Source: Notamacropus eugenii (Eukaryota; Chordata; Mammalia; Diprotodontia; Macropodidae). Taken from it: 64,000 bases of DNA. The stretch is taken from the NCBI RefSeq assembly GCF_028372415.1, contig NC_092876.1, positions 59,110,385-59,174,384 of the forward strand, given 5' to 3'. This document shows positions 25,411-37,538 of this stretch, in pieces. Every line of letters begins with the position of its first letter. Positions within the stretch are counted from its first letter, which is position 1. Made by a program: the position numbers and the translations under genes. Under the pieces are notes generated by a model. The model was not told the origin of the DNA, did no database searches, and was given only the letters and a program-made list of their open reading frames with translations.

Positions 25411-26425
25411 ACTTTCAGTATGTACCCCACGCTCCCATTCATAGAAATGCATACAAAATCACTCTTTAAATCCAAGAGCTTACCAGCTATTACAGAACAC
25501 ATCTATGGGGGGCAAGCTACATCTGAGGCTACTGTACCTTCTGAGTGGTAGGAAATCCCCAATTCAAAGCTCCAGCCCAGCACAGACCTTGGATTTGGCC
25601 TGGCTTGCGCAGAGGTCGTACCTGGCTGCCCTCATCAATTTCTGCCCCTCACTCTTACTCCTTTTTTACCTTTAATGCATCTCAGGTGGATTATATGATT
25701 TTATATTATATAAAATGATGACGGAAGCATGAATTCCCTCATTAAAGCCCCAAGAGCAATGGGGATGAGGCCAGGCAGCCTCAGCCAAGGTGTGCTGAGG
25801 ACAGCCACTCATCAGCCTCGAGTTTAGCTTGGCACAGGCCGCCCTATACGCCAAGCCTGGAACCAGACTCTGGCCATGGTTTGACAGCTCTGATTTAAGC
25901 TATTAGGAAAGCCAAGGATTAAATATTTGTCCAGGTCACTGTAAAGCAGGCATAATTATTATAAACAGTTAAGAGCAGTGAGTGATGGAGGGAGCAGTCT
26001 CTGGATGCAGATTTGTGAAGTCTGACCAATTCCCCAGGTGGCAGGGAATGGAGAAGTGGGTGGAGAGGGATGGCACTCCTCAGGAGTCTCTTAAGCTCCA
26101 CCCTCTCCAAGAATCCCAGAGGACAAGAATAGATCCCCAGCAAGAGGAGGGGCTTCTGTCCAGGGGTGTGGGCAGCTCTCTTCCTGTCCAGAAGCAAAGG
26201 GATGGACCAATCTGCCTCCAGAGGTCCTTTGGCCCTCTTATTTGGCCACACGAATTTTATGGCCAGGTCTCGTTTTTTTTTGGAGGTATGCTCAGTCCTG
26301 AGGATGGCCTACAGTTATGGCACCAGCTAAGGCTAGTGGGAGAGGACCTTGACCAGTCCTGCTTGAACCAACTTATATCACCAATTGTTGCCTCCATTAT
26401 CTTTGCTTAACATATTTCTATATCT
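25411..26425. other. CAPZB intron, nothing recognised
   Basis: No repeat family recognised. A 142-codon open frame (25982-26410, plus strand) has no recognisable homology and no splice context. Confidence 0.4.
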
Positions 26426-26429
26426 TTGT

Positions 26430-26914
<485 letters not shown>

Positions 26915-26924
26915 CTAATGAAGT

Positions 26925-27480
26925 CAATCCAATGGCAAGCATTGGAGGGTCTGCTTTGTGCCAGGGACCAAGGACACAAATAAATGCAAAAAACAATCTC
27001 AGTCTGTAATGGGGGGTGGTGGTTAATGTGCACACATGAGTAGCTACAGAATCTGTACAAGGGAGGGACTTGGGTGGAAGGTCCAGAGAGGTCTCTCCTC
27101 CTCAAAGAAGGGACCTTGACGATGAGTTCTGAAAGACAGGAAAGCATGGTGGAGAAGGGGGTGAGGAGGGAAAGCATTCCAGAAATGGGAACTAGCAAGG
27201 ACAAAGGCAAAGAGATGGGAGGTGTGGTGAGATGGATGTGAGCAGTGTGAAAGGCAGTTTGGCCAGGCAGGAGGGTACATGAAGGGAAATAGTTAGAGAG
27301 GGCTTTAAATGCCAAGAGAGGAGTCTGTATGTGGTTCTGGAGATAACAGCGAGATACTGCAGAGAGAGACACAGAGACAGAGAGAGACAGAGGTGTGACA
27401 GACATGATCAACCCCTCCTTTAGGGATATCACACTGGCAGTTGGGAGGCTGGAGGATGGATGGCAGAGGGAGGCAGAGGC
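26925..27480 (-). mobile_element. L2-clade LINE 3' region
   Basis: Antisense L2: tctgctttgtgccagggacc, agggaaagcattccagaaat, gagagggctttaaatgccaa. A 243-codon open frame on the minus strand here is untranslated L2 3' sequence running into intron, not a gene. Confidence 0.75.
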
Positions 27481-27549
27481 TATTCTGAGGTATGAGGCCC
27501 CACAATTTGACATGAAGAAAGTTGTTGCACACTTCCTCTCCTCTCACTC

Positions 27550-28800
27550 TTTATAAGCCTTTGCTCACTGGTTTCAACGAGCAAATTCATTCAAATGAAA
27601 ATGCTCTCTCCTAAGTTACCATGGATGGCTAAATTGCTAAATTGGATGGCTTTTTCTCAGCCCTATTCTTTCTTGAGGCTACATATGATGCTGTTAACCA
27701 CCTTCTCCTCCCTGGGTTCTCAAGTCTCTGCTTTCTGGTTTCCTTCCTGTCCAGCTCCTCCTTTTCACTTTCCTTTCCTGACTAATCATCTGTGTTCTGC
27801 CCCCTAACTGTAGGTGTACCCTAAAGCACTGTTCCAGGGCTTTCTCTTTCTCTCTGTACTTTTTTCTTGGTTATTACCTCATCAGCCCATATGGATTTAA
27901 TTACCAATTCTATGCAAATGACTTTAGAATCTATATATCCATCCCTAGTCTCTCCTGAGTCACAGCCTCTCCCCACCCCACCCCCCAAGGATAAAAACTC
28001 CAACAATTGCCTACTGGACATTTCTAACAGACTGTACCAAGGTGTCTCTCATGCTCAGTTCTCAACTCAGAATCTGTCCAAAAGATTCCATTATCTTTCA
28101 GTTCAAACATAGCCCTGCTCCAAACTTTGTTACTTTTGTCAAGGACACCACTGTCTTTCCAGCTGCAATCTCACTGTTATTCCTGACTCCTCACATCCAA
28201 TCTAGGACCAAATCCTTCGTTTCTATGTCCACAACACCACTCACGTTGATCCCCTTTTCTCTATGCTGTGGTTACCTCTCTTGTTTAGGTACTTGTCTCC
28301 TCTCACTTAAACTGTCACAATGGGTTCCTAATTGGTTTCCCTGGCTCAGGTCTCTCCTCACTCCAATCTATCCTTCTTCCAACATAAAATACAGATCTGA
28401 CCATATCATTCCCTTACTGAAGAAATTCCAGCGACTCCCTATTCCCTCCAGGATCAAATACACATTTCTGCATTTGACAGAGCCTGGCGCCATCCTATCT
28501 TCCCGGCTTTGTTCTGTATTACGCACTGGCCAGATTGCCTGTCTTGCAGTTCCTCACCCACACAGGCCCTAGCTCTCATCTCTACCTCTGTACTGGCTCT
28601 TTTCTGTTCCTGGAATGCACTCTGGACTCCTCCACAGCTTGGATCAAACACTGATTCTGGAGGAAACTTGTCTGATCCCATCATATTTCTTAAATACCTA
28701 GAGATGTGCCTGTAAGCTCCTAAAAGGGAGGGAATATCTCTCTTTTGTCTCTATGCCCACTGCAACAAACATCAAGTAGGCAGTGAAATGCCTGATTAGA
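27550..28800 (+). mobile_element. L2-clade LINE, about 1.25 kb
   Basis: Sense L2 from a decayed RT region (tacctcatcagcccatatgg) through cagatctgaccatatcattc, cctattccctccaggatcaa to cctggaatgcactctggact. The L2 tail pieces at 28700-28800 and 28895-28945 are probably part of the same or a neighbouring copy. Confidence 0.82.
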
Positions 28801-30095
<1,295 letters not shown>

Positions 30096-30099
30096 ATAA

Positions 30100-30295
30100 T
30101 AATCAAAATGACAGCCGACACGACACAGTGCCAGGAAGTTTCAAGTTCTTCATGTAGCTTATCTCCTTACTCTCCAGCAGAGGGAGGTATTATCATTAAC
30201 TCCATTTTGCAGATAAGCAAACCCATTCCCAGAGAGGTTACATACCACGTCCTGGGTCCCATGGTTAGCAACCACAATCTTGAAGTGCTATCTCA
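30100..30295 (-). mobile_element. MIR-type SINE
   Basis: Antisense: attaactccattttgcagat, cccagagaggttacatacca. Confidence 0.65.
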
Positions 30296-30509
30296 TAACT
30301 AAGAACACACTTCTCTTGCTGAGCAGAAAAGTTGAACACTCCAATCCCTATCAAACGCAGCATCAATTCTATTGTGAATTTAAAACCACTGATACTCAAG
30401 AAAGGTTATTATATCAAAACTGATAGAGTCATCAAGTAGAAAGGCTGACCTTCAACCTCCACAGAAAGGGCAGAATAATGTATTCTACAGTTTGGGCACA
30501 AGAAAATCC

Positions 30510-30705
30510 ATTAGAATCACAGAATATCTGAGTTGGAAGGGACCTTAGACACCATCTCATCTATCCCTCTTACTTGACAGCTGGGGGAATTCAGGTCTAG
30601 AGAGGAGTGACTTGCCTAAGGTCATAGAGCTGGTTAATGACTGAGTTGGAACTTGAACCTTGGTCCTCTGACCTCTACACTGGCATTCAAAGTAACCAGT
30701 CTCTC
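30510..30705 (-). mobile_element. MIR/CORE SINE, near full length
   Basis: Antisense: agaatatctgagttggaagg, gaccttagacaccatctcat, gaggagtgacttgcctaagg, cttgaaccttggtcctctga. Confidence 0.85.
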
Positions 30706-30984
30706 TACCATAAAGAACCTATCCAACTAGCACCTGAAGGAAAGGTGTCCAACAGAGTTATTTTGCCTTTGGGGACAGATGTATCACCCCACTCTGTAAA
30801 ACCTGGAAGCCATTTTGGGGGAAATGGAAGACTCTACAATACATTTATTTTGCCCAGGGATTTCACACCAATTAGGGAAATGCTAGATCTGGGGCTCCTC
30901 TCCCTGGCATGGATGGCCCTCCGTAGTCTGGTTCTGGTACCCTTCCCAGCCTCCACACATGTGATGAAGACTTCAGACAAAATG

Positions 30985-31292
30985 TGCCTCTGAACCTCTG
31001 CCCCATGCCTTTGCACACACTGTCCCTGCTATGGGGAACATACTCTCTGTTCCTTTTTATTTGTGGTCCTTCTATTCAAGCTTGAAAGCTCAACTCCAGA
31101 AGCCTTGTATGATCATCCCCCCACCCTTCCTTGCTATTTCTCTGGAATGCCCTCACCTTATAGACTTCCATTGTACCTTAGATGTATTAATCACAGATGA
31201 GTTTTCAGTAGAGTAATGTATGCCTGTATCTCCCCAGCCCCACTTGCCAATAATAGCTCTCCATAAAGAGTAGGTGCTTAATGCTGAAGTAA
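30985..31292 (+). mobile_element. L2-clade LINE 3' region
   Basis: atgcctttgcacacactgtc, ttgaaagctcaactccagaa, ctctccataaagagtaggtg, cttaatgctgaagt: sense L2 tail. Confidence 0.75.
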
Positions 31293-32895
31293 TTGGATCT
31301 TCAGGTACAGCCTGTTATACTACTGGGGCCCAGTTCTAGAACACTCTGGGTTATCTCCTGGATATCCAATGTGATCTTAGTGTTTTGGAATAACTTGACT
31401 CAGGAAGTAACCTGGACCCAAAGAGAAGGCCATCCTAATCAGAACTCAGCCCTCCTCAGAACTGTACTTATCCAAATGTGGTCCTAGCTACTGACTGGGT
31501 CATTTTTGTGAGTCCATAGGGGCATTACCTTGACATATCACCTGTATTCCTGGAGCGCATTCAAGAGAGATTTAACAAGAATTCAAAGCTCAAGTCATTA
31601 TAGGACTTGGAATTTTACAGCACCCCAGAGAATCCAGCACCATAAGCCCTGCAAGCGTTCCTCCTGTTTTGTCAGGTTTTAATGACTCCCTGAGCCAGTT
31701 AGCTAAATTATTAGTCAAGCCTACAATAATGACCAAATTAGCTTGAATCAGCCCACAACAAGCTCGTTAACACTATTTCTTTAGGCAGCTGATCACTGGA
31801 TTCTAAAACCTGGTGAGTTTTCCATCCAGTCTGCCTGTCGGGAGGGCAGCCCCAAGTCAAAAGGGAGAAAAACAACTTTATGACTGTGGCATCTTTTATG
31901 TGATGGGGGAAGTGGAAGAGCCAGTAACTCCCTCTTACTTTTGGCCTGGCGACCACAAGACCACATTGGAAAGATGGATTGGAACCCGGCTGGCATTTTC
32001 ATCAGCCGGCTCCCTAAACAGTTTTGCAGCTGAAAAGTTTTGGGTGTTTGAGGCCCACCAATCACTCCACTTCCCAAATCCATGATACCATGTTGTTCTT
32101 GGGTGGATGCTAACCCCATGTGCACCGGAACAGTGGAGGAAATAAGGAGGGTGGAACTAGTGTGGAAGGAAACCAGGAGAAATCTTGGGGGCCTGACAGC
32201 TCTCCAAAGCCCCAGGTAGCTTCCATTTTCTCCCCTTGCCCCAGTCCAGCTTTCTGTTTATGTCCAGAAAGAAAAATGGGAGTGTGTTGACATTTTAGAA
32301 GGTGGAACTGGTCATTTCCCATTCCATGCCCCACCCTGGGCCTGTGGCCTGGCGAAAGGGAACATTCTTCAGTTCTCCTTCGTCTTCTCTTCCCCATCAC
32401 TTGCAGCGCCTCTCACAAGGTCAAAAGGACCAAAGGGCCGAGGTAGAAGTGGTGTGTTATCCAGATGCCGTGACTTTAGTTTTCAACAACAAACTGCTGC
32501 CACAGAACCAGAGAGTGAGAAAGAACAGCTAGTATTTAGATGGTGATTCAAAGGCCACAGAGCACTTTTTATCTCTGCTGCCTCCTCAAAGCTTCCCCCT
32601 TGAAGCCAGTCCATGCCCCTCTTTGGAAACAGGGCAGTCCCTGGGTGAGCCAACCTGTTATGACAAATAGCCCTGACTTTTCGAGAAGAATCTTGCATTT
32701 CCAGCACCTAAACAGATGGCTGCAGCCCAGAATGATCACAAGCTCCAACCTGCCTGACATTTGAATGTGAAGAGAGCAAAGGAACTGAGGGAAGATCCAA
32801 AAAGGCCACAAGTGCTGTCAGGAGAGCTCCCCAAGTGCGCTCCCTCCAAGACAACGAGCAGAATGATTATCACAGGGCCTACAGACAGATCCCTA
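31293..32895. other. CAPZB intron, mostly unassigned
   Basis: Unique-looking sequence. 31660-31800 is AT-rich with several TAAT-type words and no repeat match. A MIR-like scrap lies near 32530-32580 (cagctagtatttagatggtg). Confidence 0.4.
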
Positions 32896-33270
32896 TTATA
32901 TGGTTTATGGGCACACTCTGCGCGTGAAACATTAATTAAAGAGGGACCTCAACAAGCTTTTGTAAATTTATTCTTACCTACTGTACTTTGATCATAATGA
33001 CATGGAACAGGGGAAAAAATAATTTTTATGTGGTTCACATTTATGAGTTTTTACATAAAGGCTTTTGTGGGTATTTTAAGAATGCACTAAAATGTTGTCT
33101 GAAACCACATGAAGCCAACTGACGAGGCTCCCGCCTGAGCGAACAGCACACACATGGAAGCACTTAAACTGGCCTTTGTATATTTAATGAGTCAAATAGT
33201 ATTAATATTGTTTAAATGGTAACATGCCATTTCAATCAGGCAGCTTGGCCATTGCCGATGACTCCCTCCT
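32895..33270. other. Candidate conserved non-coding element
   Basis: A repeat-free AT-rich block with homeodomain-like words (attaattaaa, tttaatgagt, agtattaatattg). It stands out from decayed repeat flanks. Conservation is suspected from texture only. Confidence 0.3.
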
Positions 33271-33914
33271 GGGCCTTGCACGTCAATGGGAACGATCCAA
33301 TGCAGCCATGTGTTGAGGGCATGCTGGGATAGGCATGAGCCGAAGCCTGCTGGGTGTTTTGCCAATGCCCAAGAGTGTCAAAATTTTACTGGCTTTCTAA
33401 GAGGAGAGAAAGAGGGGAGCATGCCTATTACTGATCACAGCTGGGGGGCAACATGGGCAGAGAGGCCCTTCCCCTTCAGAATAGTCTGTTTTCCCTTGTA
33501 ACAGCCTTGGAATGACTGAAACAGATCAGAAAGCTCATGGGGAAGGGGTGGAAGGAACACACCAAATACAGATGGATGTAAAGAATGGAGAACTTATTTT
33601 AAATGGAGGTTTCCCAAAGAGAAATGTCTATTCTTTAAAGAATTGTTACATGAGTTAGAACACTAGAATTATTACTCCATTTTTTTTTTTTAAGGTAAAG
33701 AATGAAGTGACTCACTATAGGTCACTGAAAGCAGGTCTTCTGACGCCAAGTCCAGGGAGGAATCTTTTCATGGCACTGCCACTGCCTCTCACAGAATAAA
33801 AGACAAGGAACCAAACTGGAAATCCAGTGCACCCTGGGCAGACAGGCAAAGGAAATCTATTTGATAATTGAGATTCCTGGGACTGGATCTGGGAATAGGA
33901 GAAATGGGTTTTAT
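33271..33914. other. CAPZB intron, nothing recognised
   Basis: A T11 run at about 33681 is the only simple feature. Confidence 0.4.
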
Positions 33915-34010
33915 TTGGATTTTTCCCGTGACCACAGGCAGGGCAGGTCACTCCTTGGTGTCCTAGTTTCCTCATCTGTAAAATGGACATGGTAACATTT
34001 GCACCCTCCT
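33915..34010 (+). mobile_element. MIR-type SINE fragment
   Basis: ggcagggcaggtcactcctt, agtttcctcatctgtaaaat, ggacatggtaac. Confidence 0.65.
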
Positions 34011-34955
34011 CAGTTCACAGGGCTGCCTGCTAGGGGGAAGGGACTTTGTGAATCTATAATTCACACTCCAGAAATGAGTCATTATCCTTATCATTGACAA
34101 AACAACAAAAATTAAGCCTTCACAGAGGTTTAGTCTAAGAAGCAAAGCCAGATTTCTGAGGTGGGAGACCAAATGGCTCATTCATCAGTAAGGTTCTCCT
34201 TCACCACAAGCCCCTGGAAATCACTTTTCCAGTCTGAATAATGGAATGGTCTCATACAGCCTTTATGTCCATTAATCCTTAAGGGGTGGGGGGTGGGCTT
34301 AGAGAGAAAGCCCTCCAACCTAATGCTTCACACTCAGAATAGCCTATTTCACAGAAGTGAGAAGAAAAGAAAATATTCAGGCTCAGAAAGCTTTATGAAG
34401 TGTCTGAAACTGAGGTGTGCATAAAGACCCAGGATGGAAATCTGTCTCCGGAATCTGAGCTGTAAGTGTGAATTACTCAATTCCTGGGCTGGCCAGCCCA
34501 GACCTGGGCAAATGGAGCATTGTGAAGTCTGCCTTTACATTTTGTCTTTCTAGTTCACTTCTCAAGAGAATGACTGGATGAATTCATGGATCAAACACAT
34601 GTAGAAAGGGAAAAGGAAGGAGAACAGGACTTGTCAATTAGGAGGATGCCACGTCGGCTTAAGGAAGGTTAGGAGAAGCTGGTTTTCTAGCATATCCCAA
34701 GAACACAAACCCTGGGGCTCCTGAGGTCACTCAGTCCAACTCTTCTGGTCACATATAATACAGTCCTGTAGCTTTTGCCAAGACTGCTCTGGTGCCAGGA
34801 ATTTCTAGAGGACTTGTTTGCATCTTTGGCTCACTAGTGGCACACAGCCAGGACCCAGCAAAGGCTGGATCGAGCCTGAAGACAACCCCAAAGTATTCTG
34901 AGTCTACAAACGAAGGGGTTTTTCTCCTTCAATTTGCTGTTTGGACTATTTTGAA
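34011..34955. other. CAPZB intron, nothing recognised
   Basis: No repeat or exon recognised. Confidence 0.4.
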
Positions 34956-34959
34956 AGGA

Positions 34960-35340
34960 AGCCAAATCAAGCAGTATTTGTTTAGTGTTCAATATGTGCC
35001 AAGTATGAGACAGCAGGGATGGAGCATAAGACTGGGTCAGAGGAAGACCTGGCTTCTGATATCACCACTCAGCCTATGTGGCTGTGGACAGTTTGCTGCT
35101 TAACCTCTCTGACTCCCAGGAATCTCCCTCAAGTTAATCTAAGTTACAGACTGGTTCTGATCTGTACGTGTGTGGGGAATCATGTCCTCCTCTCTCTGCC
35201 CCTTTCCCCCAAATCACAGTTGCTTGATATTCTAGCAAATAACATTATGGCATTGGGGAGAAGGGAACAGAGGGACCCCCAAGACAGGTCTCTATGATTC
35301 TTTCTAGCTCTGGATCTATGATCTGGTGGCAGAAAAGGCA
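34960..35340 (+). mobile_element. Diverged L2 tail scrap and SINE remnant
   Basis: 34965-35020 looks like an antisense L2 tail (gtatttgtttagtgttcaat). 35020-35115 is a decayed SINE (gaagacctggcttctgatat, cttaacctctctgactccc) and 35280-35330 its probable 3' end. Confidence 0.45.
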
Positions 35341-35529
35341 GTCCTTGATCTCAGAGCATTAACAGTTTATCTGGATAACCAAAACTTATTGTAAACAGGA
35401 GGATAAAATTAAGTGTGCTAACCTAGGTGGGACTTTTTGTGTGTTTTAAGGATTCAGAAAGGAAGGACTAGACAGGCTAGAGAAAGGGTCCATGGGAAGG
35501 AGAAAAAAGGAATCCAACCTTGAAAAACA

Positions 35530-35692
35530 CATTGATATATAATTCCTTCTACCTTACAAAATGTTTCTATCACAATAGCTCTGAGGTGGCTACGGTGAAC
35601 ATTATCCCCATTTTATGGAGGAAACTGAGGTCCAGGAGTGTTCAAAAGCTTGTCCAGGGTTGGCTAGCTAAGTGTTTGACTTAGTTTTTCTG
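35530..35692 (-). mobile_element. MIR-type SINE
   Basis: Antisense: aaaatgtttctatcacaata, ttatccccattttatggagg, aaactgaggtccaggagtgt. Confidence 0.7.
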
Positions 35693-35750
35693 GGCCTAAG
35701 ATTGCGTCACTATTCTAAAGGACAGCCTGGCTACAGGTAGCAGCCATCTT

Positions 35751-35924
35751 CAGGGATCAGAAAACTATACCAAGGGCCAAATCCAGCCTGCCATAAGTTC
35801 TTGTATAGCTGGGAGCTAAGAATGGCTTTTTCCATTTTAAAATACAATGGAATTTTAATGAAAAATATAAAAACCCATTCTTAGCAGACCTTACAAAAGG
35901 AGGGTCATGGTTTGTCTATCCCTG
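35751..35924 (+). mobile_element. hAT-like non-autonomous DNA transposon, 174 bp
   Basis: Ends cagggatcagaaaac.. and ..gtttgtctatccctg form imperfect terminal inverted repeats. The interior (gccaaatccagcctgccata, agctaagaatggctttttcc) resembles the mammalian hAT MITE group. No matching 8-bp target duplication was seen. A second, more diverged copy lies at 36474-36630. Confidence 0.65.
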
Positions 35925-36189
35925 CCTAAGTCTAAGCGGATGAACAAAGGCAGCAGGGAGCACAGCATGGATGGAGCACACTAAGGGAGCTGGCCTTCCC
36001 AGGGGCCTCTGTATCACAGGCAGGGCACCCCAGCCCAGGAGTCTTCTGCCTTGAAGAAGAAACTAGACAGAAAAACCATGCATGAACTCCCATCATTTCA
36101 AATCCTTTCATGAGGGATTTATTTGCTCTCATCATCATTCAGTAATATCTCTTTCTTTGGGTTCATTCAGCCCATATTTACAATCCAGT

Positions 36190-37538
36190 TCTGATTCTGG
36201 TGGCTACTGACCTCAAGGACATTTCCCTTCACTGTTCCACAAGGTTAGTGCCTGGCCACCAGCCCTTTCTCCTCCTTAGCTCCTGCCCCTATCCGAGGGA
36301 TGCTTTGCTCTTTGGCACTCTCTTCTTCCTAGGTTTTCATGACTCTACCCTTTCTTCGTTTTCCTGTCTGATTCCTCCTTCCCAGGCCCTTGCTGGGTTT
36401 TCATCCATGTCATGCCTGTTAACACAGATGTTCCCCAAGGCACTGTCCTAGGCCTGCTTCTCTTCTTCTATACCAGGTACTGACAGGCAACTCTTCTAAG
36501 GGCTGCCTATATCTGTAGGATCCTCCAGCTAAGAAAGGTTTTTATATTTTGAAATACAATAAAGCTTTATCTTAAAATGTAAAAGCCATTCTGAGCTCCG
36601 GTACAAAAGCAGAGCTGGGCCATAGTTTGCTATATACTATTTCACTTGGTGATCTCATCAACTCCCATGGATTTAATTACCATCTCTATGCTGACTATAT
36701 TCAGATTGATTTGACTCTTCTCTGACCTCCATTCAGTCTTGTCATTGCCAACTGCCAAATGGACATCTCAAACTGGATGTCTTATAGTAACCTTCCCTTC
36801 TCCCTAACTTCCTTATTATCATCAAGTAATCACCACCGTCCTCCCCAGCCCTCAGGCTCACAAGCTAGGTGTCATCCTTGACTCTTTATTATCTCTCATC
36901 TCCTCATATCCAATTTATTGCCAAGTCCTGTAATACTTTACCTCCACAACATCTATGTACACTCCTCTCTTCTGACAATGCTGCCACTCTGATGCAGGCC
37001 CTTATCATCACTCCCCTGGAATATTGCAATAGTTTGCTGGTGGCTCTGCCCAACTAAAGCCTCTCCACATCATAGCCCAACCTCCATTTAGCTGTCAAAT
37101 TGATCTTCTTAAAGCTCCAGTATGACCATGATGCTCTCCTACTCAATCATCTCCAATGCTAAAATGCTCTAGTTGGCCTTTAAAGTCTTTTTAGAACCTA
37201 GCCCTCTAACTTTCCAATCTTCTTACACTTTTCCTTCATTCATGTACTCTAAGTGACCCAGTGGTGGTCTTGCTTTTTCCTGTACAAGCCACTCCCTATC
37301 TCCCAACTTCTTTGCTGTCCTCCTATGCCTGGAACTTTCTTCCCTTCTCATCTCCCCTCCTGGATTTCTCAGCTTTCTACAAATCTAAGATAATATCCCA
37401 CCATCAACAGGGAGCCTTTCCCAGAGTCTTGTAATAATGCTACTACCTTCCCTCCAAAAGTACCTCCAATTTTTTCTGTATCTGTATTTTTGTAAATAGT
37501 TGTATGTTGTCTCTACAGTTAAGTCAGGGAGTTCTTTG
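36190..37538 (+). mobile_element. L2-clade LINE, RT to near 3' end, split by later insertions
   Basis: Sense L2. 36424-36473 translates as DVPQGTVLGLLLFFYT, the RT motif region. The copy is interrupted by the hAT-like element (36474-36630), resumes at ttcacttggtgatctcatca, runs through acatctcaaactggatgtct and aatattgcaatagtttgctg, and stops at ttgtatgttgtctctacag. Its last 120 bp are at 39570-39690, after a 2-kb L1-type insertion. Confidence 0.9.
36474..36630 (+). mobile_element. hAT-like element inserted in the L2
   Basis: Same orientation and related interior as the copy at 35751 (cagctaagaaaggtttttat, tttgaaatacaataaagctt, gagctccggtacaaaagcag, gggccatagtttgc). It splits the L2 reading exactly; flanks tctatac and tatatac look like a decayed target-site duplication. 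Confidence 0.65.
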
